This document shows positions 1 to 9,300 of a stretch of DNA of 45,640 nt, piece after piece. Each line of letters begins with the position of its first letter. Position 1 is the first letter of the stretch. The notes beneath the pieces were generated by a model. That model was not told where the DNA came from. It did no database searches and was given only the letters and a program-made list of their open reading frames with translations. Source of the DNA: Acidobacteriaceae bacterium (GTDB lineage: Bacteria; Acidobacteriota; Terriglobia; Terriglobales; Acidobacteriaceae); NCBI GenBank assembly GCA_003132405.1, contig PKXQ01000046.1, forward strand, positions 1 through 45,640, given 5' to 3'. The translations under genes and the position numbers were made by a program.

Positions 1-56
1 GTGGGCGCAATTATAGCCTGTGCAGCACGTTACGCGCCTGAGACGACGATTCCGGG

Positions 57-74
57 AGGGTTGTCGGCAACCCT
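57..74. other. Small perfect hairpin at the left edge
   Basis: A 7-bp perfect inverted repeat (AGGGTTG / CAACCCT) encloses a TCGG loop. No T-run follows on either strand, so it is not a standard intrinsic terminator. It lies about 90 bases downstream of the kinase remnant on the minus strand. I see no gene in bases 1-163. Confidence 0.3.
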
Positions 75-163
75 TACCTAATCGCGTTACGTCAGAGTTG
101 TCCGTCATCCACCCAGTAGGAATGTTTCGAGAGTTGATATGCCAAACGCGGTCAGTGCCAAGC

Positions 164-316
164 TCATTTTTTCAGCGCCGCAGGCCAATTCGTCAGCAAC
201 GTGATGGAGGTGGACTTGGTGTGGTCTGCGGTTTGCACCGCGAATCGTTCACCGTCGGGGCTGACGTCAAAACTAATGCCAGTGAAATTCGGCAGATCCA
301 ATTGGAATAGAGGAGG
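164..316 (-). pseudogene. C-terminal remnant of a second PD40-type Ser/Thr kinase
   Basis: Directly after the stop of the intact kinase, the minus strand reads in a different frame for about 50 codons with no stop. The peptide contains SFDVSPDGERFAV and ends NWPAALKK before a TGA at 164-166. The pattern of a last propeller blade (xxVSPDGxRF) followed by NW..xLKK is, from my knowledge of the family, how many acidobacterial Pkn-PD40 kinases end. The neighbouring kinase ends differently (DLYLVEGLK). No start codon or upstream domain accompanies it, so it is best read as the 3' tip of a lost tandem kinase gene. A chance open frame is less likely given the motif order, but homology was not tested. 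Confidence 0.6.
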
Positions 317-320
317 ACCT

Positions 321-2954
321 TTACTTTAATCCTTCCACGAGATAAAGGTCTGACAGAATACGGTGATAGCCATATAAGCATGACTTGCCGTCCGGCGTGA
401 TAAGGATCGGACCAATGCGGCTTACGCCTGCTGAATCCGAAGGCATGAGTTCCTTCCACAGGGTCTTGTGCCCCGTCGACAAATCCAGCCGATAGACTTT
501 GGCGGGCAGATCTCCCGGCTTGTAGAAATAGATTGCCTTTGCGTCGTCACTCCATTGAATCGGTTGCTCTCCCATCTCAATGCCTGGAACGGCCTTAGGT
601 TCTCCGCCTGCAACCGGATAGAAATACGCCTTTTCATCCGGCCCAACGCCAACCACCTGCTGACCGTCCGGAGAAAGGACCAGAACGAGAGGATCGATTC
701 CCTCAGGCGAGATCGGCACCGGCTTTCCCTCGGAGGAATTCTGGAGGTAAATACGGGCAGCGTGACCTGGTTCCTTGCCGGAGAAAATGAAGCGCCGGCC
801 ATCTGGAAGCCACCTCGCCCGGCTGTGATTGATGGAGTCGTGAGTGAGAGGCTTGGCCTCACCGGGCCCGGTCGGAAGAAGAACGAGTTGGGCGGGCGGG
901 GTGGGCGGACTGGCAATCACCCATTTGCCATCCGGCGACACGGCGATGGCAAGGCCGTCCCCCAAGCGGACGGCCGAGGTGTCACCGATCTTTCGCTGAT
1001 AAACAGAGTAGTTCGGACCTCCGCCTTCACCCGCCTCGGTGAAGAGCAATTCCTTGCCATCGGACGAGATGTCTGATGGGTACGAGTAGTCGAACCACGA
1101 CAGATCACGTTCCTTGCTCTCACCAGAGGCGAGACCAATTAGTTCCCGTCGCCAGGTGTCTCGGGAAAGGAGTACGCGCCCATCCTGCCAAATATCCTGT
1201 AGCGACAGAGTGTCAGGAACGCGTGCAATGAGCCGATCGTGCCCGCCCAACGTGGCACCGTAGATGGCGCGTTTAAGGCCGAGCCGGTCAGCGGTGAACC
1301 ATATTTCCCGGCCATCGGCAGACCAAGCCAGTCCCTGTATGGTTTGGAGGTCCGTAGCCAAGGTCTTGACGTTTCCGCTTAGGTCTACGACGCGAAGAGA
1401 ACCTCCGTCATCGCCGGGCAGCGGATGGTCCAGGAACGCCACCGAATCGCCTTTTCTTGAAACTCTTGGATGGCTGATCCAGCCTGAGGTTTCGAAAAGC
1501 ACTTTCCCGATGGGAAACTCGAGCCGGTTTCGACCATTCACATCCCGCACGATCGCCAGGTTGTTTCCATCCGGCGACCAATCTGCCCACTGCACGTTTT
1601 CCAGTACAGAGCGTGGAGATCCACCGTTGAGTGGCACTCGAGCCAGCGTGCCCACCTGGGCATAAACTCCGGATGGGCGGCTGTCCATCGCTACCGCAAT
1701 TTCTCCGGAAGAGGAGATAGCCAAAAGCGCAGCTCCAGCGAGATTAAGCGACCGCGACTGCGGACTTTCGGGGCTGGTAATGAATAGATCAATCGGGGAT
1801 CCCTCCCAGGAAGCCCCGTAAACGACCGACTGTCCGTTGGGCGTAAAATGCGCGGACCGAATGGTACCTCGGCGAAAGGTGAGCTGATGGTAGAGGGGCT
1901 GCGACATCGGCATCCAACTGGCGCGGAGAAACCAGCCCGCACCTGCGCCCAGAACGAGGACCGCGCAGGCGATCACTCCCATTGATCGGATGGAATGTGC
2001 CTTTCTGGCCGAGGCTGTTGCAGGCGCCACCACCACTGCGGCCTCCTTCGATGAGACCGAACTCTGCGCCGCCGCATTCCGGTTTGAATCCAAGTCGCGT
2101 TTCAAGCGCCTCAATTCGGCGCGTATTTCAGAAGCCGTCTGATAGCGCAGCTCGCGATCCTTTTCCAGGGCCCGGCCAATGATCCGGTTGACATCGGGCG
2201 GCAAGCTTGGGTTGAGCTGGGGCGGCGGCGTGGGAACGCGATTGAGGATGGCCTCGAAGATGACGGCGGAGGTGCTGCCGCCAAATGCTACTTCGCCCGT
2301 GCACATCTCGTACATGACAGCCCCGAAGGAGAATAGATCCGTGCGGACATCGAGATCTTCCCCACGAGCCTGTTCGGGGGACATATAGGCGGCCGTGCCC
2401 ACGGTGCTGCCTGGACTTGTGAGTTGCTCGTCCCTAATGTCCGCTATCGTCGAGCCGTTCATCGAAGCTGTAAGATTGCGGCTCGCGTTAACTTTGGCAA
2501 GTCCGAAGTCGAGAATCTTCGCCTGTCCCCGACTGGTGATGAAGATATTGGCCGGCTTGATGTCACGATGCACAATGCCGCGGCTGTGGGCCGCATCGAG
2601 TGCGTCCGCAATCTGAATGCTCAGCTCCAAAAACTCTTCAATCTTGAGCGGCCGCTTCTCGACCTTGTGCTTGAGTGTCTGACCATCCAGAAACTCCATC
2701 GCTATAAATGCTTGCGCATCTTGCTCGCCGATGTCGTAGATAGTGCAGATGTTGGGATGATTGAGGGCGGAGGCGGCCTGTGCCTCTCGACGGAAGCGGC
2801 TGAGAGATTGCGGATCGCGCGCCACTTCGTCAGGCAGGAACTTCAGAGCGACGAAACGGTGCAGGCGCGTGTCCTCGGCCTTGTAAACTACGCCCATACC
2901 GCCACCACCGAGCTTCTCGATGATGCGGTAGTGCGAGATGGTCTGGTCGATCAC
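321..2954 (-). CDS. Membrane Ser/Thr protein kinase with C-terminal PD40/TolB-like propeller
   Basis: An 877-residue protein. The N-terminal Hanks-type kinase domain (about residues 9-270) has the glycine loop [13 protein letters not shown], the ATP lysine in VALKF (K38), the HRD catalytic loop (129-131, HRDIKPANI), DFG (149-151) and SPEQARG in the activation segment, so all catalytic elements are present. A proline- and alanine-rich linker and one membrane segment (about 324-343) follow. The remaining ~520 residues carry repeated SPDG/TPDG/SADG motifs typical of PD40 beta-propeller blades, presumably outside the cytoplasm. By family analogy it senses an envelope signal and phosphorylates cytoplasmic targets; the ligand is unknown. 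The start codon is GTG with no clear ribosome-binding site. It stands alone, and a remnant of a related kinase lies just downstream. Confidence 0.93.
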   Translation of the reverse strand: MIDQTISHYRIIEKLGGGGMGVVYKAEDTRLHRFVALKFLPDEVARDPQSLSRFRREAQAASALNHPNICTIYDIGEQDAQAFIAMEFLDGQTLKHKVEKRPLKIEEFLELSIQIADALDAAHSRGIVHRDIKPANIFITSRGQAKILDFGLAKVNASRNLTASMNGSTIADIRDEQLTSPGSTVGTAAYMSPEQARGEDLDVRTDLFSFGAVMYEMCTGEVAFGGSTSAVIFEAILNRVPTPPPQLNPSLPPDVNRIIGRALEKDRELRYQTASEIRAELRRLKRDLDSNRNAAAQSSVSSKEAAVVVAPATASARKAHSIRSMGVIACAVLVLGAGAGWFLRASWMPMSQPLYHQLTFRRGTIRSAHFTPNGQSVVYGASWEGSPIDLFITSPESPQSRSLNLAGAALLAISSSGEIAVAMDSRPSGVYAQVGTLARVPLNGGSPRSVLENVQWADWSPDGNNLAIVRDVNGRNRLEFPIGKVLFETSGWISHPRVSRKGDSVAFLDHPLPGDDGGSLRVVDLSGNVKTLATDLQTIQGLAWSADGREIWFTADRLGLKRAIYGATLGGHDRLIARVPDTLSLQDIWQDGRVLLSRDTWRRELIGLASGESKERDLSWFDYSYPSDISSDGKELLFTEAGEGGGPNYSVYQRKIGDTSAVRLGDGLAIAVSPDGKWVIASPPTPPAQLVLLPTGPGEAKPLTHDSINHSRARWLPDGRRFIFSGKEPGHAARIYLQNSSEGKPVPISPEGIDPLVLVLSPDGQQVVGVGPDEKAYFYPVAGGEPKAVPGIEMGEQPIQWSDDAKAIYFYKPGDLPAKVYRLDLSTGHKTLWKELMPSDSAGVSRIGPILITPDGKSCLYGYHRILSDLYLVEGLK

Positions 2955-3154
2955 AAGGAGTTGCGTCGGCTTGCGGGTCGCTTCATCTTACGGACGCGGC
3001 ATCTGCTAGTCAACGGATCCCACGATTCTGGATGGATGGTCGACAAACAGGAAGTTGGGAATTTGGGCGGGGAAAACTCCTCGGTGTCCGACAACTAGCG
3101 ACTCGGCGTTCGCATCTTCTTGTGCGCTGGCTTGGCGCTCTAAGGAGCCTGGAC

Positions 3155-3844
3155 TTACGCCTCCCACCGCATGTTCTGCCGGTTCCAGGCAATGTCGTTG
3201 CGCCGCATCCTTAATATCGTTTTGTTCCCCAGCAGCACGTGAACCTCTGTGTCATTGGCGTGCTCGACCACCGCGATCCCGCGGCCAAGGATCGCAACGC
3301 GGTCGCCCTTCATAAGGGTTCTGTCCCGTTGGCGTCGGTCGTAATACTCCGTGCGTTTCCCGATGAGGTAGTCCAGTCCCGCCGCGTCGAAGCCCGAGCC
3401 CCTCCGGCAGAGGGGAATCTTCCGCCCGCCGCCAATGAAGATGTCAATGTCATACGCGGCGAGGGTCCCCAAGCGGGCCTCCATTTCCTTTGTGTCGGAC
3501 GGAATCGCGTCGGGCTGCAAGACGAGGCTCTTGGGGTATGCGAACTGGGCGCGCCAACCTCGTTCGTGCTCCACGACTGTGCCCCACAGGTGGACCTCGC
3601 CGCGGATGCCGCGCCCCTCGTAGCCTAACTGGCGCAGATGCTCAATGTTCTTCGCCGCGTAGACGCCGCAGGTGCAGTCGGTCTGCGGAGGCTCGTGGGC
3701 GTCATGCGCGTTTCCAGCTCCGCATTTCGCCGCCAGCGGCTCGCCCGGAGACCATGTCTTGCCGTTGAGCGACCTCAGCCCGGCGGCGTCCCACCGCCAG
3801 ACGCGGTGGCCGATGATCGGCGAAATGAGATCGGGAATTTTCAC
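3155..3844 (-). CDS. Uncharacterised cassette protein with H-x-C-x-CG-x-YA motif
   Basis: A 229-residue protein of unknown function. It starts with a V/I-W-R-W-like N-terminus (GHRVWRWD) followed by WSPGEPLAAKCGAG and then HEPPQTDCTCGVYAAK, a His/Cys-rich motif resembling a metal site. The middle has GEVHLWGTVVEHERGWRAQFAYP. I recall similar proteins as hypothetical ORFs on actinobacterial and acidobacterial mobile elements, but cannot name a family. The start is GTG at 3844, forming a GTGA overlap with the stop of the 44-residue ORF upstream, which implies translational coupling. It is the last gene of the five-gene cassette that includes the serine recombinase. Confidence 0.8.
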   Translation of the reverse strand: MKIPDLISPIIGHRVWRWDAAGLRSLNGKTWSPGEPLAAKCGAGNAHDAHEPPQTDCTCGVYAAKNIEHLRQLGYEGRGIRGEVHLWGTVVEHERGWRAQFAYPKSLVLQPDAIPSDTKEMEARLGTLAAYDIDIFIGGGRKIPLCRRGSGFDAAGLDYLIGKRTEYYDRRQRDRTLMKGDRVAILGRGIAVVEHANDTEVHVLLGNKTILRMRRNDIAWNRQNMRWEA

Positions 3845-3975
3845 GGCGCGGCCGGCACCGGCTCGGGCTCCGGCGACTGAATCGGCTCGGGCTCGGGCTC
3901 GCGTGTCGGCTCTTTCACCGGGAGTTCAAGCGGCTCCACGACGATGGTTCGCAACGGCTCGCCGATCTGCATCAT
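3841..3975 (-). CDS. Small proline/glutamate-rich cassette protein (44 aa)
   Basis: A 44-residue ORF beginning MMQIGEPLRTIVVEPLELPV and ending in alternating Pro-Glu repeats (EPEPEP pattern). The start at 3975 or 3972 is chosen over a longer upstream ATG because a GGGAGGAA ribosome-binding site sits just before it and the start forms an ATGA overlap with the stop of the gene before. Its own stop overlaps the GTG of the 229-residue gene. Overlaps on both sides support translation despite the small size. The PE-rich tail suggests an extended, acidic segment. Function unknown. Confidence 0.6.
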   Translation of the reverse strand: MMQIGEPLRTIVVEPLELPVKEPTREPEPEPIQSPEPEPVPAAP

Positions 3976-4166
3976 TTCCTCCCAGGTTGCATTCTGGTTC
4001 CAGGCATGCAGGGAACCGTTGCATGCTCGGAGGCGGTTCGCCGCGTGAAGAGTTCTTCGCAGACGAGGCACCTGCGCACGTGCTGACAGACGACAATGAA
4101 CACTTTGCCGATCTGGTCAGTGCGGGCTGAGCCCGCGCCTCGCTGAGTTGTTTCGTCAGCAGTCAT
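3972..4166 (-). CDS. Small Cys/His protein, zinc-finger-like (64 aa)
   Basis: A 64-residue ORF (start ATG at 4166, GGAG about 11 bases upstream). It has the cysteine/histidine pattern C-x(5)-C-x(2)-C ... H-x(4)-C within CQHVRRCLVCEELF and HATVPC, which suggests a small treble-clef or zinc-knuckle-like fold. The stop overlaps the next start as ATGA. It begins 16 bases after the recombinase stop, so it is probably in the same transcript. Longer starts run into the recombinase coding region and are less likely. It could be a DNA- or protein-binding accessory factor, but that is inference. Confidence 0.62.
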   Translation of the reverse strand: MTADETTQRGAGSARTDQIGKVFIVVCQHVRRCLVCEELFTRRTASEHATVPCMPGTRMQPGRK

Positions 4167-4182
4167 GTTGAGCGACACTCCT

Positions 4183-4821
4183 CTAGAGCCGAGCCTCCGG
4201 CCTGGTGTCTTCAATGGAAACTGCACTGGGGAGAGCGCAATCGGCATTCGTCTCTTTCATCAGACGGCAGACGCTCGCCCGCGAGATTCCGTGCTTCTTG
4301 GCGACCTGCGTCAGCGACATCCCCGTGCGACGATCAATGACGACCTGCTCCCGATTGATGTCCAGCCGCGATCTGCCGATTTGCCTTCCCTCCAATTTCG
4401 CCCGGCGCATTCCACTCTTGACACGTTCAACGACGAGTGACCTTTCCAGTTCCGCAATCGCGGAGATGATCGTCATGAACAGACGCCCCATAGCATCCCC
4501 CGTCGCCACGCCTTCCCTGCGGCTGATGAACTCGACTCCCATGCTGTCCAACTCGTCGATTATCTGTAGAAAATTCCGAGTGCTCCTCGCGATTCTGTCG
4601 AATGCAGCGACGAGCACAATCGACAATTTCTTGCGCCGTGCATCGGCCATGAGCGCATCGAGCCCCGGACGGCGTGCTTTCTGTCCACAAACACCACGAT
4701 CTTCGTATTCGTGTACAACCTCGAAGTCCCTTTGTGCCGCTAACTCTCGAAGATCGTACAACTGACTTTCGACATGCTGGTCGGGCGTTGAGACTCTGAC
4801 GTAGATCGCGGCTGTCTTCAT
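4183..4821 (-). CDS. Serine recombinase, resolvase/invertase family
   Basis: A 212-residue protein with the N-terminal catalytic domain of small serine recombinases: AIYVRVSTPDQ with nucleophile S11, conserved arginines (R9, and R77/R82 region in FDRIARSTRN), and the long E-helix (IISAIAELERSLVVERVKSGMRRAKLEGR). The C-terminus has a helix-turn-helix (about 168-189, MSLTQVAKKHGISRASVCRLMKE), as in Hin/Tn3-type resolvases. It would cut and rejoin DNA at short crossover sites through a 5'-phosphoserine link. A GGAGGAA ribosome-binding site lies in the last codons of the preceding ORF. No transposase is visible nearby, so whether it resolves, inverts or mobilises DNA is unknown. Confidence 0.93.
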   Translation of the reverse strand: MKTAAIYVRVSTPDQHVESQLYDLRELAAQRDFEVVHEYEDRGVCGQKARRPGLDALMADARRKKLSIVLVAAFDRIARSTRNFLQIIDELDSMGVEFISRREGVATGDAMGRLFMTIISAIAELERSLVVERVKSGMRRAKLEGRQIGRSRLDINREQVVIDRRTGMSLTQVAKKHGISRASVCRLMKETNADCALPSAVSIEDTRPEARL

Positions 4822-4825
4822 TAGC

Positions 4826-5140
4826 TTAGATTCCTCCTTCGCATTCGTTAGGTTTGTACTGACGGTTCACGTGCCCGCGCAGCCGATCCGCAGCCGCTAA
4901 ACAGATAGTTGATTCGGGAGCAAGCAGGTTCATGCGCGACCAAACTTCGTCTTCCAGCAATTGCGCCAATTGGGGGTCGCTCAGTAGGCGTAGGCGCTTC
5001 GCCAGAACGCCGGGGATCAGCAGCGCCGCGGCAAACCGCTCCGCTGGATTAGCGGAACTCAAGCGGTGAACTCGTTGGGAGAAAATGTCGAGGGGAGAGA
5101 TCGTAGCCAAAATTATCGAGTACGTGGAAACACGCGACAT
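4826..5140 (-). CDS. Hypothetical helical protein upstream of the recombinase
   Basis: An ORF of 104 residues from the ATG at 5140 (140 residues if the ATG at 5248 is used). The C-terminal part (NPAERFAAALLIPGVLAKRL, then DPQLAQLLEDEVWSRMN) reads as a genuine amphipathic helical protein. Its last codons hold the recombinase ribosome-binding site, and it stops four bases before that start, so the two are probably coupled. No good ribosome-binding site precedes either start, and the longer form would overlap the divergent gene at 5269. Function unknown; confidence is moderate because the evidence is mainly arrangement. Confidence 0.5.
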   Translation of the reverse strand: MSRVSTYSIILATISPLDIFSQRVHRLSSANPAERFAAALLIPGVLAKRLRLLSDPQLAQLLEDEVWSRMNLLAPESTICLAAADRLRGHVNRQYKPNECEGGI

Positions 5141-5268
5141 CAAAACCAGACGAGCACTTGAAGCCTCGATGCGGGATGCGCTGGTCTCTGGCTCCGACAA
5201 ATCGTCTGATAGAAGAAGCTTCTTTTCAAAGTGGGAACAGATCATCAAGGGGACGCATTTATAGCGGA

Positions 5269-5985
5269 ATGGCTAGGCGACCCATCCCCTCTGTTGCTGA
5301 TGATTTCGCCTCGGTAATTTCATTCCTGACAGATCAAGGAATCGTCCCCGCCCCTGCACCCGCGAAGCTGCTAGAGAATGCCAAGCGAATTCATCGCGCA
5401 AGCTTCAGCCTAATCTTGTGGCGGTTTCGTCTGAAGCGCATTCCTCAACACGGCAAGGTGTTTATTGAGGAGGTTGCGTCTGACGCCCTCCAAATACTGC
5501 CTCAAGTGCTAATGGGCTACGGCAAGACCACGAAGCTGTTGACCCGGGGAATAGTTGAGAACACCCTGAGACACCTGTATTTTTCCGATCATCCCATTGA
5601 GTTTGAAAGGATGAATCGGGAACAGAAATGGTACGTGAGTCTAGAGGACTTGTTCGATTATGCCAAGATTCATCCAGCTTTTCTGCGTACCGAATCGAGG
5701 TTCGACGCGATAAGCCGCCTCGCTTCACTCCATAGTGATCTATCGGCGGGGGTTCACGGGCGTCAGGTGCAAGACTTAGAGATGCGACTGGCACTGAAGA
5801 AGATCGCCTATTCCCCAGCGGAAGCAGCAAAACAGACGCAGTTGATAGAGAGATGCGCCCAGAGTGCTAATTTCGTTCTCGCTGTCTTTCACCAAGAACG
5901 CTTGGCCCACTTTCAGTCTGAGGACCGCCGTATCATCCTTCAGACCATACCGCCCCGGGGCAGACAGGTATGGACTCATCTGTAG
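5269..5985 (+). CDS. Unknown protein, possibly HEPN-like
   Basis: A 238-residue, mostly helical protein (ATG at 5269; a start at 5158 is possible but would overlap the divergent ORF). Seen: RGIVENTLRHLYFSDHPIEF, then KWYVSLEDLFDYAKIHP, and SRLASLHSDLSAGVHGRQV. The pattern of a conserved R..EN.LRH helix and a later LH.DLSA.VHG helix is reminiscent of HEPN-type domains seen in stress and phage-response proteins, where an R-x(4-6)-H motif is catalytic. That is a weak resemblance, not an assignment. It is divergent from the recombinase cassette and no partner toxin, antitoxin or nucleotidyltransferase is visible. Confidence 0.72.
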   Translation: MARRPIPSVADDFASVISFLTDQGIVPAPAPAKLLENAKRIHRASFSLILWRFRLKRIPQHGKVFIEEVASDALQILPQVLMGYGKTTKLLTRGIVENTLRHLYFSDHPIEFERMNREQKWYVSLEDLFDYAKIHPAFLRTESRFDAISRLASLHSDLSAGVHGRQVQDLEMRLALKKIAYSPAEAAKQTQLIERCAQSANFVLAVFHQERLAHFQSEDRRIILQTIPPRGRQVWTHL

Positions 5986-6340
5986 GGTTTCAATACTTCC
6001 GCGTTTTCCACCGTGTCACGGTGTGTCACGGTAAAGGCCGTTTTTCAAGCTGGAAATTCGCCTTTTTTGTTGCAATTTGTGAAGTTGCCACATCGTACTC
6101 AGACCCGCATGAATGCTGGAGTTTTGCCGGCATTTGTGACAAAATGCGAGGCAGTACGGGACTGTTTCCCGGTAGCGCTACCAAGCCCTTAAGTGACTGC
6201 TGTTCGAAGGGGGCACTGGGCGCAAGCGGACGGTTTCAACCAGCGCGTATATATTGTGGTGATGCACGCCGAAGCTGAGCGATGGCATCACACCCTCAAG
6301 CGGCCAAAAATAATCTTGCAACGCACACTACCGCCGCAAG
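5986..6340. other. Non-coding gap with palindromes
   Basis: No convincing gene in 355 bases; the open frames here have atypical composition and no homology I recognise. It contains CCGTGTCACGG (6011-6021, perfect 5-bp arms), directly followed by TGTGTCACGGT, and a second dyad with arms GCATTT/AAATGC at 6130-6147. TGTCAC occurs in all three. The gap lies between the accessory cassette and the truncated-looking glucan synthase, so recombinase-related sites are conceivable but unproven. Confidence 0.4.
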
Positions 6341-9300
6341 TCACGTGCTCCGCACATGCGATACCGGCTTCTCTTGCAGCAGAAGTTCCGTGGCCTGCAC
6401 TCGCCGGTCGGAATGAAACCAGCGTTGCACGACGTTGTCGCAAAGAAAGTTGCCGAGTGCGAGCAGGCTCATTCCCTGGTGATGCACCATCCACGAACGG
6501 ACGAGTTCATAACGGGCGCCGCGGAAACGACTGCGGGCGCGAGTGTAATCGGCGGCTTCATAGAAACCGTAAGAGCCAAACCATCCCATAGCATCCATCT
6601 GACGCAGATTGGCGAGTGCGGCTTCGCGATCCACATTCAAGGCCAGAAATGTCGAGTAGGGCGAAACGATCAGCGGTTCCGTATCGCTCTTCTTCCGCGC
6701 CAGGCTTGGCACGCCAAACGCTTCGTAATGATAGTCTCCGGCTTCATTGCGCCTCGCGCAGGCTGACTCGGAAATGCCCCAGAGAATGCCTTTGCTTTCC
6801 GCATATTCCTGTTGCGATCGCACCGCTGCCACGGCAGCCCGGTCGAGCAGAGTATTGGGATAGCTGCGCATCCATATCGAAGGCATCAGGTACTCAAACA
6901 TCGTTCCCGTCCACGAGAGCAACACCGGGCGTCCGTTATCGCTGGTGAAGGGACGATCAAGCCGGAACCAGCAATCCTGTGGAATATCTTCTTTCGCAAT
7001 GGCAACAAAGACAGCCGTGCGGGGCTCTGTGGCCAGCAAGTCGTAACAATAAGGTTGTAACTCTTCCGATTGCGCATCGAATCCCACCGACAGCAGGAGA
7101 CGCTGCTCGTCGAGCAGGAACGTGAAGTCCATGGCATTGGCAAGGTCGCGCGCCTGTGCGCTGGCTTGCCGCAAATCCTGGATCAGACGCAGCGCATTTT
7201 GCCGTGCGTCGTTGAGCATGCTTCGGAGGCAAGCGGCCAGCGGTGCATTGCCATTTTGAGCAACCACTGACGCGTCGTTGAGGCGCGCCTCCCATTCTGC
7301 AATTACGTCTGGCAGTTTCTGAAGCGGCACTTCGCCAATCGGGCGCGAACCTTCCGCATTTTTGCTCAGCTCGGAAAACTTCGGCAGCAGCCAAGGCATA
7401 TATGCTTGCACCATGCCGCGGATACTCTCCAACCGCAATCGCGTTTGTCCACGAAACCACGCAATGTCGGAAGATGAAGCAGACTCGGGACGAGATTTTT
7501 TTTCGTCCAGAACTTCAATGGGAAAATTGAGCAGCGGCGTCAGCCAATCTTCGTCACGAATCTGAGCTTCGTTGCGCGACAGCATCCGCTTCGGAAGCGC
7601 CCGCAATTTCACGAGAGCGCGAAGATGATCGAGTAATCCCTCGGCAAGCTCCTTTGAAAGCAGCGGCCGACGAAGGCGATCAAGGCATCCATGCTGCAAA
7701 GTCCACAGCGAAGCGACCAGATTGCCGCTGTCCACCGAAGAGATGAAAAAGGGCGGCTTCGGTTCGAGCGTGTGAGTGTCATACCAATTCATCCAATGGC
7801 CGCGATACTTTGGAAGCCCGATTATGGTGGCGAGAGTCTTCTGTGTCAGCTCCAACATTTCTGCAACCGTGATATACCCCAACTCATTCGCCACCTGCCG
7901 CGCATTCAGCAGCAGCCCAACATTAGTCGGAGAAATGCTGGCTGCAACTTTCGGCGGATTCTCCTGAAGATTGTCCGGCACGAGCCAGTTCTGTTCTGCG
8001 CTCGAGAACTCCGCAAAGTACCGCCAGATGTGCAACGCGGACCTGCGCAAAAGCGTGATGTCCCGGTCCGCCGTTTCAGGCGTCGGACGAAGCGGACTGG
8101 CGTTGAGCCACACAGCGATAAGCTTGCTGCAGGCCCAGAGTACAAGAATCGGAGCCGCGGCCAGCAAGGATTGCGGGCGCACCAGCCAAATTATCAAGCC
8201 CATCCCAAGAGCGAAAAATGGCATCCAGTCGATATATCGGTCGACCGAAGTGCGGCGGTCACCCAGTTCCGCTTCTGCCGCCGTCTCCCACTCGAGCAGA
8301 CGCACGCGAGTCACGAGATGCCGGACAAGAGCGCGTACCACAGCATCCAGTGACAACAGGGTCTGATGCGCCAGCAGCGTCAACGTCAGCAGCGCAGTAA
8401 AGTTAGTTGCGAAGAGGGTGCTTGCGGCTTCGCGAACAATTTGCGCCTGGCGCGCGACAATCGCGCGCGTCAACGCGAACGCAAACTCGACCCACGCCGG
8501 AACAAACAAAATGCAAATCGCTGCGATCGTCCATAAGAACGGATGGCCGCTCACCAGCCAGCCAAAAAGAAGCAACATCAAAGTTGCCGGCTCGACGAGG
8601 CTGCGGCGCATGTTGTCGAGAATTTTCCAGCGCGAAACCGTGGAGATCGGATTCGTAACCCGTCCGCCGGACTCATCAGGCACTCTATGCGTCAGCCATT
8701 GCACAATCTGCCAATCGCCGCGCAGCCAGCGGTGTTTCCGCTTGTTATAGGCGCTGTAGTGCGAGGGATAATCCTCAATCACCACAATGTCCGTGGCCAG
8801 CCCAGCGCGCGCGTAGGCACCTTCGATGAGGTCATGGCTGAGCAGGGAATTCCGCGGGAAGCGCCGATTCAAGACGCGGAACATCGTATCGACGTCATAA
8901 ATTCCCTTGCCCGTGAATGTTCCCTCACCATACAAATCCTGATACACATCAGAAACCGCGCGGGTGTAGGGATCAAGGCCAGTCTCCCCTGCGAAAATGG
9001 CAGCCAGCCGCGAGCGCGCAGTCGATTGCACACTGACGCCGACTCGCGGCTGCAAAATGCCGTATCCCGCAACCACAATATTTCGAGCCGGATCGATGAT
9101 TGCCTGATTCAGAGGATGCGCCAGTGCTCCCACCAGCCGGTGCGCCGATCCTCGCGGCAGTTCGGTATCGGAGTCGAGCGTAATGACGAAGCGAACTTTG
9201 GGCAGGATCGACAGATCCCCCACCTTCACCGGAAAACTATCGTATTGACCGCGCATCAGCTGATTTAAATCGAGCAGTTTCCCGCGCTTGCGCTCCCACC

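Noticed and set aside
193..459. 88-residue minus-strand open frame over the kinase end
   Set aside because: Composition is noise. The neighbouring frame carries the convincing PD40 remnant instead.
5970..6278. 102-residue plus-strand open frame
   Set aside because: Cys/Phe-rich, no ribosome-binding site, overlaps the end of the preceding gene and covers palindromic DNA; no coding character.
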